DNA of 33,347 nucleotides. Origin: Psychrobacter sp. FME13 (GTDB taxonomy: Bacteria > Pseudomonadota > Gammaproteobacteria > Pseudomonadales > Moraxellaceae). Location of the stretch: positions 1 to 33,347 of the forward strand of contig NZ_RRYV01000025.1 in NCBI RefSeq assembly GCF_014861395.1, written 5' to 3'. How positions within the stretch are numbered: position 1 is the first letter of the stretch; every line of letters starts with the position of its first letter. The position numbers and the translations under genes were made by a program. The notes under the pieces were generated by a model. That model saw only the letters and a program-made list of their open reading frames with translations, ran no database searches and was not told where the DNA came from. Of the stretch, positions 1 to 8,142 are shown piece by piece.

Positions 1-55
1 ATTTGCTTTTAGAATCCCCCACTTGAGCTTTGCGAAAGTGGTGGGAGTATGTCAA
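1..55 (+). mobile_element. Right end of an IS200/IS605-family element (partial)
   Basis: An imperfect palindrome pairs CCCCCACTT (16-24) with AAGTGGTGGG (36-45), leaving one unpaired T at 42. Seven bases after its foot comes TCAA at 52-55. A subterminal hairpin with a bulged T followed by a TCAA-type cleavage tetranucleotide is the known right-end layout of IS200/IS605 elements, where TnpA recognises the hairpin. The body, with tnpA and/or tnpB, would lie to the left, outside the window. One frame (3-26) reads LLLESPT then TGA and could be the very end of tnpB; this is only a guess. In TnpB elements this segment is also the 3' end of the omegaRNA. Genomic sequence resumes at about 56 inside a sugar dehydrogenase gene. 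Confidence 0.6.
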
Positions 56-773
56 TACGCCAATCTGGGAGCAGTCTCCAAAAGTAAAAGGACAAGGGCA
101 TTACAGTCATCGCCTCTTGTTTTCACCGGACGGACGATATTTATATATTAGCTCAGGCGAGCGCCAAGAAAAAACGCCAGCGCAAGATATGAGTGTCAAC
201 TTAGGTAAAATCATACGTCTAAATGCTGATGGATCTATCCCAACAGACAATCCATTTGTGAATAATGAGAACGCCATTGCTAAGCAGTTTTGGACAGTAG
301 GTCATCGCAATATATTGGGTATGGTTTTCGATGATAATGGTAAATTGTGGGCGCATGAAATGGGTCCAAGAGGTGGTGATGAATTTAATTTGATTGAAAA
401 AGGTAAAAATTATGGCTGGCCAGTTGTCTCTAACGGGCGTAATTATTCGGGGATTGATATACCAGATCATGATACTCGGCCTGAGTTTGAAGCGCCCAAA
501 ATCACATGGACGCCAGTCATCTCACCTTCATCGATGAGCATCTACTCTTCGGGTACGCATAATGACTTTCCAGCATGGCAAGGCAGTATGCTGATCAGCG
601 GTTTGTCCTCCCAATCGCTTGTTGTCGTTGCTATCAATGATGACAATACAGCATTTGAACGTTACCGATACGATATGGGTGAGCGCGTCCGGAGTGTGCT
701 GGCGGTAGATGGTAGTGTTTGGATGTTAGAAGATGGTAACGAGAGTGGCTTATTACGATTGTCACCACAATAA
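56..773 (+). pseudogene. PQQ-dependent sugar dehydrogenase, 5'-truncated remnant
   Basis: About 240 residues match the C-terminal two thirds of the YliI/Asd-type soluble aldose sugar dehydrogenases (glucose/sorbosone dehydrogenase beta-propeller). Family motifs include PKVKGQGHYSHRLLFSPDG, the following SSGERQ, NLGKIIRLNADGSIPTDNPF, GHRNILGM and MGPRGGDEFN. Full-length members have about 350-400 residues with a secretion signal, so the N-terminal third is missing. The frame opens upstream only to a TGA at 24-26, and its first candidate start (TTG at 30) lies inside the IS200/IS605 right end, so that start is not native. The element probably interrupted the gene. The 5' part may survive on the other side, or may be gone. 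Intact relatives oxidise aldoses in the periplasm with PQQ; this copy is probably non-functional. Confidence 0.8.
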
Positions 774-925
774 AAAGACGTGGCCTAGAAAAAATATTGT
801 TAATAATCAAATACATTGAGACTTGTGTCAGTCAATGATGAACGTGTAAGTAATTGAATTAAGTTTGATAGTAATCTAGTAAGTTGTTAAGGTTATCTCT
901 TCAAACAGTAAAGGTTAATATACAG

Positions 926-2578
926 ATGGATCATGTTAAGGTTGACAGATTAGGTCCTTTCCCACGGGTGAGTAAGCCTGTTTTTATGATTTCTGCACTA
1001 CTTATTATTGCATTCATTATTTTCGGAACACTGTTCACTGAGACTGCTGGAACGTTATTCAGTTTTTTACAAGGATTTATTACTGATAAATTCGGTTGGT
1101 TCTTCGTGATTTTGGTGAATGTGGCTCTAGTGCTGTGTGTTTATTTGGCTATGAGCCGTTATGGTGACATTCGCCTAGGCGCACAAACTGAAGCACCGCA
1201 GTACAGTCTATTTTCATGGATCGGTATGCTGTTCTCTGCTGGTATTGGTATCGGACTGGTCTATTGGGGTACAGCGGAGCCGCTATACCACTTTATGGCG
1301 CCACCGCTTGGTGAGAAAGAAACGATAGAAGCCGCTAAGCAAGCGATGAACATTACTTTCTTGCATTGGGGGTTTCATGCATGGGGACTATATACAATTG
1401 TGGCTTTGTCTCTAGCATACTTCCATTTTCGCCGTGGTTTACCGTTATCAATTCGCTCGACGCTTTATCCTCTATTGGGCAAAAAGATATATGGTCCATG
1501 GGGACATACCGTTGATATCTTGGCGGTATTTGGCACGATGTTCGGTGTCGTGACCTCACTTGGTCTTGGAGTAATGCAAATTAACTCAGGACTTGAGCGG
1601 TTATTTGGGATTCCCAATAGTTTAACGATACAAATCGCTTTGATCGCTTTTGTGACGGTGCTTGCAGCTTGCTCTGTTATGATGGGCTTGGACAAGGGTA
1701 TTAAGCGTTTAAGCGATGTGAATATCGGTTTGACGGCTATTTTGCTTGGTTTTATGGTGGTATTAGGCCCAACGCTTTTCATCTTTGACAGCTTTCTAGA
1801 AAACATCGGTAATTATCTTTCAGTGGTTGTGCCGCTAGGTCTATGGGGTGAGGCTTATGAAGGTCAAGACAACTGGCAGTCAGCATGGACGATATTCTAT
1901 TGGGCATGGTGGGTAAGTTGGGCTCCATTTGTCGGTGTGTTTATTGCTCGTATTAGCCGTGGTCGTACGATTAGAGAGTTTATTCTTGGGGTGTTACTCA
2001 TTCCCATGACGATACTATTCTTTTGGTTTTCAACGTTTGGTGGTGTTGCTATCCATATGGAGCTGCTTGCTGCTATCGATCCAGCGCTAGCCAGTCCAGG
2101 GCTAGTCGAAGCAGTACAAACGGACTTTGGTAGTGCAATTTTTAAATTGGTTGAGTACTATCCATTGGCGCAGCCCATTACTTTTATGATTGTCATTATG
2201 ATTGTACTTTGGTTTGTGACGTCATCAGATTCTGCAAGTTTTGTTATTGATATGTTGACAGCAGGTGGTGATACTAATCCGCCAAAGATCCAACGCTTAT
2301 TTTGGGCAAGTACGGAAGGTGTTATTGCAGCTATATTGCTTGCAGCAGGTGGGTTGAGCGCGTTACAAGCAGCTGCTATCGTGGCAGGGTTACCATTTGC
2401 TTTGGTGGTATTTGCAATGATGTATGCGTTATTGCGTGGTTTGAGTCGAGATCGACTGATACTATATAGAGCGCAGCAACACTTTATTACTGAAGAATCA
2501 GCGGACCATAACTCGGCAGATGAGTTTGCTGACGAGCACTTGTTAAAAGGACCACCTAAGATTGTAAAAGGCGAATAA
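926..2578 (+). CDS. BCCT family (betaine/choline/carnitine) transporter, copy 1
   Basis: This 550-residue inner-membrane protein has about 12 transmembrane segments and covers the full BCCT fold. It shows GIGIGLVYWG (106-115), the Trp-rich FYWAWW box (324-329) and ARISRGRTIRE (341-351). These motifs line the substrate and Na+ path in BetP/CaiT-type carriers. The GIGIG form fits cation-coupled uptake of a compatible solute or quaternary amine rather than CaiT-type exchange, but the substrate cannot be read from sequence. The C-terminal tail is short (about 50 residues), unlike the long regulatory tail of E. coli BetT. A longer frame opens with TTG at 884, but ATG at 926 aligns with the start of the adjacent paralogue (MDHVKV in both) and has AAGG upstream. 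A terminator at 2648-2679 separates it from copy 2. Confidence 0.92.
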   Translation: MDHVKVDRLGPFPRVSKPVFMISALLIIAFIIFGTLFTETAGTLFSFLQGFITDKFGWFFVILVNVALVLCVYLAMSRYGDIRLGAQTEAPQYSLFSWIGMLFSAGIGIGLVYWGTAEPLYHFMAPPLGEKETIEAAKQAMNITFLHWGFHAWGLYTIVALSLAYFHFRRGLPLSIRSTLYPLLGKKIYGPWGHTVDILAVFGTMFGVVTSLGLGVMQINSGLERLFGIPNSLTIQIALIAFVTVLAACSVMMGLDKGIKRLSDVNIGLTAILLGFMVVLGPTLFIFDSFLENIGNYLSVVVPLGLWGEAYEGQDNWQSAWTIFYWAWWVSWAPFVGVFIARISRGRTIREFILGVLLIPMTILFFWFSTFGGVAIHMELLAAIDPALASPGLVEAVQTDFGSAIFKLVEYYPLAQPITFMIVIMIVLWFVTSSDSASFVIDMLTAGGDTNPPKIQRLFWASTEGVIAAILLAAGGLSALQAAAIVAGLPFALVVFAMMYALLRGLSRDRLILYRAQQHFITEESADHNSADEFADEHLLKGPPKIVKGE

Positions 2579-2647
2579 CCATCAAAATAACTGATAATTC
2601 TTACATAAGATATTATTAATTAGAGGGTTGGTATAAGTCGTAAAGAG

Positions 2648-2679
2648 CCCTGAGATACATGAGTATCTTAGGGTTTTTT
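2648..2679 (+). terminator. Rho-independent terminator after BCCT copy 1
   Basis: CCCTGAGATAC (2648-2658) pairs with GTATCTTAGGG (2663-2673) with one G-U pair and a 4-base loop. Six T follow at 2674-2679. Copy 2 therefore probably has its own promoter in 2680-2769. Confidence 0.88.
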
Positions 2680-2769
2680 GTATTTTGAACCGTGGTGAGT
2701 GCCTGCTCAGATTTGATAGTTCAAGCATATCTTGGTATGGTAGCCGGTCCAAAATATTGAGATTAATAC

Positions 2770-4424
2770 ATGGATCATGTGAAAGTTGGTCGGTTAGGCA
2801 TTTTTCCACGGGTAAGTAGACCTGTGTTTTTAACGTCAGCATTGTTAATTATGGCGTTTATCATCTTCGGTACTCTTTTCAATGAGCAAGCAGAACTTGT
2901 CTTTAGTCAGGCAAAAGCTTTTGTGTCTTTGCGGTTTGGCTGGTTTTTTATTGTGGTCGTCAATTTAACGTTGGTGATGAGTATCTATATGATATTTAGC
3001 CGTTATGGCGATATCAGGCTAGGTCATCAAAACGAAAAGCCAGAATACAATTTGGTCTCTTGGATTGGCATGTTGTTTTCAGCTGGTATTGGTATTGGCC
3101 TGATTTATTGGGGGACTGCCGAGCCGCTATATCACTTTATGTCGCCACCGTTAGGAGATGGTGAGACCATTGAAGCTGCTAAACTGGCGATGAATATATC
3201 ATTTCTGCATTACGGTTTTCACGTGTGGGCACTCTATGGCATGGTGGCATTAGCACTGGCTTATTTTCATTACCGTGTAGGTTTACCGTTGGCCATACGC
3301 TCGACACTATATCCTCTCATAGGCAAAAAATATATGGTCCTATGGGTCATACTGTCGACATCTTAGCAGTATTTGGTACGATGTTTGGTGTCGTGACCAC
3401 GCTTGGTTTAGGGGTGTTACAGATCAACTCAGGTCTGAATGCTTTATTCGATGTTCCTATTAATACGTCTACTCAGATTATTCTCATTGCATTTATTACT
3501 TTACTTGCAGCTGGCTCTTTATTTTTAGGGTTAGACAAAGGCATCAAGCGTCTAAGCAATATGAATATCCTATTCACGGCAGTTTTACTAAGCTTTGTGG
3601 TCATCTTAGGTCCAACACAGTTTATTTTGAATAGTTTTGTCGAAAATATTGGCAACTACTTACATCAAGTTATTCCGCTAGGTCTTTGGACAGAATCGTA
3701 TCGAGGCGAAGAAAACTGGCAGTCGTCATGGACGATATTTTATTGGGCATGGTGGATCAGCTGGTCACCATTCGTCGGTGTGTTTGTTGCTCGTATTTCT
3801 CGTGGTCGTACCATTCGTGAGTTTATATTAGGGGTGCTTTTAATCCCTATTACGATCTTATTTCTATGGTTTACAGCTTTTGGTGGTTCATCAGTACACA
3901 TGGAGTTGATGGCTGCTGCTGATCCTAGTATCGCCAGTCCTGGACTTATTGAAGCGGTTAAAGCCGATACAGGTAGTGCCATATTTAAGCTGATGGAGTC
4001 TTTTCCTTTTACGGCTGCCATGAACGCTCTCATTGTTGTGATGATCGTATTGTGGTTCGTGACGTCGTCAGATTCAGCGAGTTTTGTGATTGATATGTTG
4101 ACTTCAGGTGGTGATACCAATCCTCCAAAAATTCAGCGTCTGTTTTGGGCGGGAACTGAAGGGATTATTGCAGCGGTATTGTTGGCAGCAGGTGGCTTAC
4201 AGGCTTTACAAGCAGCTTCTATCGTTTCAGGTTTCCCTTTTGCTATTGTCATCGTTATTATGATGTATTCGTTACTGCGAGGTTTGAGTCGAGATCGTCT
4301 GATACTATATCGGAACCAACAGTGGTTCGTTACTGAAGAGTCAGCAGAGCATAATTCGGCCAATGAGTTCCGTGATGAAGAGCTGCTTACAGGTCCCCCT
4401 GACTTGGAAACCTATGATAATTAG
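2770..4424 (+). pseudogene. BCCT family transporter, copy 2, frameshifted
   Basis: Two overlapping frames (2770-3366, then the frame ending at 4424) together encode a BCCT carrier closely similar to copy 1 along its whole length, starting MDHVKVGRLG and carrying GIGIGLIYWG, FYWAWW and ARISRGRTIRE. The break is at the A6 tract 3325-3330. Copy 1 reads GKKIYGPWGHT, whereas here the tract gives GKKYMVLWVIL and a stop at 3364. Adding one A restores GKKIYGPMGHT and a 551-residue product, the same length as copy 1. The rest of the coding sequence is clean, so the lesion is recent, or a sequencing error, or tolerated through slippage on the A tract. If read through, its role would be compatible-solute uptake like copy 1. 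The pair looks like a tandem duplication. Confidence 0.85.
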
Positions 4425-4451
4425 TTGATTGTATAAAATAATGTGATACTC

Positions 4452-4488
4452 AAAAGCCCTCACTTAATCACAAGTAAGGGCTTTTTTT
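4452..4488. terminator. Bidirectional terminator between BCCT copy 2 and the lipoprotein gene
   Basis: AAAAGCCCT-C-ACTT (4452-4465) pairs with AAGT-A-AGGGCTTTT (4472-4485) with one mismatch and a 6-base loop. Seven T follow on the plus strand (4482-4488) and a T run also follows on the minus strand. It sits between convergent genes. Confidence 0.88.
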
Positions 4489-4506
4489 AATGTTGTTTAT
4501 ACTAGG

Positions 4507-4848
4507 TTACGAGCATTGCCCTTTGACATAGCCTAATGCCGCAGTTGTGCCACATGCTGAGCATGAGTTACCCGCAGTACGATAGTTGAGCCCTGCATCA
4601 GTTTTTATCGTGACACAGACAGGGTCGTATTGTGCGGTACACATTGTTTGTTCAGGATTATAGGGCGGACATTTTGTAAAAATATTGTCGCTAGGCACTG
4701 AGTGATTGTGTTCAGTGCTATGAATAGGGTGTGTAGGCGTATCAGACGAACCTACACCTTGGATGTTACTACAGCCAGTCAACGCGATGGTTGCAGATAA
4801 ACCTGATAATAATAAGCGTGATCGCCATGATTTTAATAAATAGTTCAT
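4507..4848 (-). CDS. Kazal-like domain lipoprotein
   Basis: This 113-residue protein has a lipoprotein signal (hydrophobic stretch 11-24, lipobox LTGC, lipidated Cys26), a Ser/Thr/His-rich linker (about 30-58) and a six-cysteine module with Cys60, 70, 78, 96, 99 and 112. The segment CTAQYDPVC, an NY pair and NSCSAC follow the Kazal-type pattern (xYxPVC...Y..xC..xC). Kazal modules typically inhibit serine proteases, so a membrane-anchored protease-inhibiting or scaffold role is possible but unproven; many bacterial examples have no known function. The gene is monocistronic on the minus strand with GGACG upstream of ATG. It shares a bidirectional terminator with BCCT copy 2. Confidence 0.75.
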   Translation of the reverse strand: MNYLLKSWRSRLLLSGLSATIALTGCSNIQGVGSSDTPTHPIHSTEHNHSVPSDNIFTKCPPYNPEQTMCTAQYDPVCVTIKTDAGLNYRTAGNSCSACGTTAALGYVKGQCS

Positions 4849-4984
4849 AGTAATACGTCCTTATAAAAGATAAATTCCGATAAATTCCTGTTATCGATAG
4901 TTAGTTTCAACCATGTTATAAATCAAATGGTTTCAATCCATATTATCCTATTTATGAGAAGTCATCTACTAAATGATAATTAAC

Positions 4985-5017
4985 AAAAAACCCAAGCTTA
5001 ATCATAAACTTGGGTTT
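4985..5017 (-). terminator. Terminator downstream of the DUF3144 gene
   Basis: AAACCCAAG (4988-4996) pairs exactly with CTTGGGTTT (5009-5017) around a 12-base loop. Read on the minus strand the stem is followed by a T run (complement of the A run 4985-4990). It lies just past the stop of the DUF3144 gene. Confidence 0.8.
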
Positions 5018-5074
5018 GATTTTATTGCTATAAAATTTTTGGCCATTCTAAAAAATTAGTGAAAGACCATTGTA

Positions 5075-5431
5075 TTATTCTGCTGATTTATCATCTTGGT
5101 TAAGCTGAACGTATTGGTCAAAATTTTGTGCATAATCCGTTAGGTTATCGCTGAGCATTTGGCGATATTGTTTCACATAAAATTCAACGATATCGTCTTT
5201 TTCCTTGGCAAAGTCATCACCTTTGACGAACCCAATAGAAGCGACTGAAGCGCTATAACGTGCAGCTGCATATAATAAAGAAGCGCCTACTTGTCCTGAG
5301 TGAGCGTCAGGGCTCAATTGGCTATTTGCCATACCAATAATAGCATCAGCACGTTGGTAAAACGCTTGCATTTCAGGGGTGATTTCAATATTGGCATCAG
5401 TATCGTTGTTTTGAGTAGTGTCTTGAGACAT
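5075..5431 (-). CDS. DUF3144 domain-containing protein
   Basis: This 118-residue soluble, acidic protein has an N-terminal Asn/Asp/Thr-rich stretch (1-18). A helical domain follows, with FYQRADAIIGMAN (25-37) and GASLLYAAARYSA (49-61), the pattern of DUF3144. The function of the family is unknown. No signal peptide or membrane segment is seen. It lies downstream of metK on the same strand with a 71-base gap and may be read with it or from its own promoter. The start ATG at 5431 is preceded by AGGAG, a good ribosome binding site. Confidence 0.8.
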   Translation of the reverse strand: MSQDTTQNNDTDANIEITPEMQAFYQRADAIIGMANSQLSPDAHSGQVGASLLYAAARYSASVASIGFVKGDDFAKEKDDIVEFYVKQYRQMLSDNLTDYAQNFDQYVQLNQDDKSAE

Positions 5432-5502
5432 GAGCTGCTCCTAATAAGTATCGATAAATTTTAGTATATAAAAACGGTCTGTAGAAATCTAAAGCAAGGG
5501 TT

Positions 5503-6669
5503 TTATAAACCAGCATCTGCCTTCAAGATTTCAGCTTTGTCTGTTTTTTCCCATGTAAAGGCAGTCTCTGAACCTGGACGGCCAAAATGACCGAAGGTAG
5601 CAGTTTGCTGATACATTGGTTGCAATAAATTCAGCATGCGGGTAATGCCGTAAGGGCGCAAATCAAAATGGGTGCGAATCAGACGAATGATTTCATCGTT
5701 GCTGATTTTGCTAGTACCAAAGGTATTGACAGAGATAGAGGTTGGCTCCGCGACCCCAATTGCATAGCTGACTTGAACTTCACAGCGATCAGCAAGTCCT
5801 GCAGCTACGATATTTTTTGCGACATAACGTACCGCGTAAGCAGCACTACGATCTACCTTTGAGGGGTCTTTACCACTAAAGGCACCGCCACCATGACGAG
5901 CCATGCCGCCATAAGTGTCGACGATGATCTTACGACCAGTGAGACCAGCATCACCGACAGGGCCGCCAATCACAAACTTACCAGTTGGGTTGATGTGGTA
6001 GCGTGTACCAGCATGTAATAAATTAGCTGGTAATACCTGCTTGATGATAGATTCCATCACGGCTTCTTGTAGGTCAGCTTGAGAGATACTAGGATCGTGT
6101 TGTGTTGATAACACTACTGCATCAATCGCGACAGGTTTGTTGCCATCATACTTTAGTGTAACTTGTGCTTTGGCATCTGGGCGTAACCAAGGCAGATCTC
6201 CTGCACGGCGTAGCTCAGACTGGCGCTCCATTAAACGATGCGCAAACTCGATAGGGGCGGGCATCAATACGTCGGTTTCATTACTGGCATAGCCAAACAT
6301 TAAGCCTTGGTCACCTGCACCTTGTGCTTCAGGGTCACTACGATCAACACCTTGGGCAATCTCAGGAGATTGTTTGCCGAGCATATTAATCACTGCGCAA
6401 GTCTCACCATCAAAACCTAAGTCTGAATGGTGATAGCCAATGCCGTTAACAGTATCACGAACGAGACGCTCTAAATCGATATTTGCCGTCGTAGTGATTT
6501 CACCAGCGAGTATCACAGCACCCGTTTTTACCAAGGTTTCGCATGCCACACGTGCGTGTAGGTCTTCTTGTAAAATCGCATCAAGGATGGCGTCTGAGAT
6601 TTGGTCAGCCATTTTGTCAGGATGACCTTCACTTACAGATTCTGAGGTAAATAAGTTGTATTCACGCAT
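5503..6669 (-). CDS. metK: S-adenosylmethionine synthetase
   Basis: Methionine adenosyltransferase makes SAM from ATP and methionine in the cytosol, with pyrophosphate and phosphate as by-products. The protein is 388 residues long, close to the usual bacterial 380-390. It opens with [20 protein letters not shown] (7-26), which holds the ATP-binding His16 and Mg2+ ligand Asp18. It contains [11 protein letters not shown] (signature 1), [16 protein letters not shown] (signature 2) and the C-terminal FGRPG stretch near the end. The ATG at 6669 fits family N-termini exactly. The 211-base upstream region (6670-6880) was inspected for a SAM riboswitch and none was convincing. Confidence 0.98.
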   Translation of the reverse strand: MREYNLFTSESVSEGHPDKMADQISDAILDAILQEDLHARVACETLVKTGAVILAGEITTTANIDLERLVRDTVNGIGYHHSDLGFDGETCAVINMLGKQSPEIAQGVDRSDPEAQGAGDQGLMFGYASNETDVLMPAPIEFAHRLMERQSELRRAGDLPWLRPDAKAQVTLKYDGNKPVAIDAVVLSTQHDPSISQADLQEAVMESIIKQVLPANLLHAGTRYHINPTGKFVIGGPVGDAGLTGRKIIVDTYGGMARHGGGAFSGKDPSKVDRSAAYAVRYVAKNIVAAGLADRCEVQVSYAIGVAEPTSISVNTFGTSKISNDEIIRLIRTHFDLRPYGITRMLNLLQPMYQQTATFGHFGRPGSETAFTWEKTDKAEILKADAGL

Positions 6670-6880
6670 AAAGGGGTCGCTTAATTGCAGGGACTGTAGT
6701 TTACGAACTCAGTCATTATTAAATATATTGGAATAAAAAGACGAAAAGGAATCAAAAAATTATCATATTTTACCGTGTATCGAAGCAAAACTCTAGCAAT
6801 GGATGGTGTTATGAGGTAACTGGATATTGATTAAGGATGGCAAGGGTCAGTATCTTGTTTTCTTAAAGCATAAATAAATT

Positions 6881-7204
6881 TTATAGAGATAAATAGCTAT
6901 CTATATCATCTTGTAAGCATGAGATTAATGCTTTATCCATATAATGATAATCATCAGGAATATCTAAAACAATGATGTTTTTGCTATCAAGCTGATGACG
7001 AAACTGTTCATTGATATAGCGCTTATGCTTATTTTCCATCACAAAGACAATATCTGCCCAATGAATATCTTTTATATTGATGTGCTTACGAGCAGAACGG
7101 CTGGTACCCGCAGAGCGCACAGACAAATTAGGGTGATTTGAATAGATTTTTTCAGCAGTCGGACTACGCCATTTATTTTTTGTACACACAAAAAGTAGAT
7201 TCAT
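6881..7204 (-). CDS. Low-molecular-weight protein tyrosine phosphatase-like protein
   Basis: This 107-residue protein opens with LLFVCTKNKWRSPTAE, a CX5RS phosphate-binding loop (Cys7, Asn10, Arg13, Ser14). That is the LMW-PTP/ArsC-like signature C-x-x-N-x-x-R-S. The second cysteine of canonical CLGNICRS is replaced by Trp12, and the protein is about 40 residues shorter than typical Wzb/Etp enzymes, so it belongs to the short LMW-PTP-like subgroup. DIPDDYHYMD (81-90) near the C-terminus resembles the loop carrying the general acid Asp. The substrate is unknown. A frame opening at 7219 exists, but ATG at 7204 is preferred because AAGAGG lies 5 bases upstream. It begins 24 bases after nth stops, so the two are probably co-transcribed. 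Confidence 0.8.
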   Translation of the reverse strand: MNLLFVCTKNKWRSPTAEKIYSNHPNLSVRSAGTSRSARKHINIKDIHWADIVFVMENKHKRYINEQFRHQLDSKNIIVLDIPDDYHYMDKALISCLQDDIDSYLSL

Positions 7205-7228
7205 TAAACCTCTTATCATAAAGCGTGG

Positions 7229-7924
7229 TTATAGCTCTAAAAACGCTGCTTTGTCCTTAAACATACACTCATCATAGACAGGGCAAGCACCGCATTTTGG
7301 TGTGCGCGCTTGACAAGTATAGCGGCCATGTAAAATAAGGTAATGATGGGCATCAACGACGAAATCATCTGGGATACGCTCAACCAGCTTTTTTTCGACA
7401 ATTAATACGTTTTTTCCAGTAGCCAGACCAGTACGATTACCCACTCGAAATATATGAGTATCGACCGCCATGGTAGGTTGACCAAAAGCAGTATTTAACA
7501 CCACATTGGCTGTTTTGCGGCCCACACCTGCCAGTGACTCTAAGTCTTTACGGTTGTCAGGTACGGTGCTATCAAATTTATCAATCAAGTCGCGACAGGT
7601 CTTAATGACGTTTTTGGCTTTGGCGTTATATAGGCCAATATTTTTGATATAGGATTTCAGACCGTCTTCACCCAATGCTAATATCGCTTTTGGGGTGTTT
7701 GCGACTGGATACAATTGCTGAGTCGCAATATTGACACTCACATCGGTGGCTTGTGCGGACAGAATCACCGCAATCAGTAATTCAAAATTGCTGTTGTAAT
7801 TTAGCTCTGTCACTGGCTCATCAATTGTCGCTGCCAACTTTTCAAAAAACGAGCGCACGTTACGATTGGGCATTCGTCTGGATGGTGGGGTATCGGCTGT
7901 TTTATGTTTGACGGTTTTACTCAT
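7229..7924 (-). CDS. nth: Endonuclease III (DNA glycosylase/AP lyase)
   Basis: This base excision repair enzyme removes oxidised pyrimidines and cleaves the AP site. The 231-residue protein has the helix-hairpin-helix LAGVGRKTANVVLN (131-144) with catalytic Lys137, the catalytic Asp155 in AVDTHIFRVGNR, and a C-terminal 4Fe-4S loop C204-x6-C211-x2-C214-x5-C220. The N-terminus is about 20 residues longer than E. coli Nth and basic. The gene for the RnfB-like ferredoxin lies 218 bases upstream on the same strand and the LMW-PTP-like gene follows after 24 bases. An nth-rnfB neighbourhood is common in related gammaproteobacteria. Confidence 0.97.
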   Translation of the reverse strand: MSKTVKHKTADTPPSRRMPNRNVRSFFEKLAATIDEPVTELNYNSNFELLIAVILSAQATDVSVNIATQQLYPVANTPKAILALGEDGLKSYIKNIGLYNAKAKNVIKTCRDLIDKFDSTVPDNRKDLESLAGVGRKTANVVLNTAFGQPTMAVDTHIFRVGNRTGLATGKNVLIVEKKLVERIPDDFVVDAHHYLILHGRYTCQARTPKCGACPVYDECMFKDKAAFLEL

Positions 7925-8142
7925 GGTGTTTTTACTACTATTTTGGCGAGCAGTTATTCAAACTGTTGGCTATCAAGTTATCTGAGTGCTATTGGCTGTC
8001 TACTTTTTCTATTATTTTATAAGCTGTTTATGCCTAACTATATCAAACCCAAAAAACACGATTAGCTGTGTCAAAAGTGCTTAGCCTATTATGCGCAGTA
8101 CTTGCACTTCTTTATTGGCTACTTTGATTTTTGTAGATGGTG

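Noticed and set aside
30..55. TTG at 30 as the start of the sugar dehydrogenase
   Set aside because: It lies inside the IS200/IS605 right-end hairpin, has an in-frame stop just upstream and would encode a protein without the N-terminal third or signal peptide of the family.
884..925. TTG at 884 as the start of BCCT copy 1
   Set aside because: ATG 926 matches the start of the paralogue (MDHVKV); the extra 14 codons have no counterpart there.
6670..6880. SAM riboswitch upstream of metK
   Set aside because: I looked for a multi-stem leader with an expression-platform terminator on the minus strand and saw only AT-rich sequence with no convincing helices.
8020..8142. Strong terminator after the RnfB-like gene
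   Set aside because: On the minus strand there is a T6 run after GTGT, but the pairing stem (ACAC/GTGT) is only about four base pairs, too weak to list.
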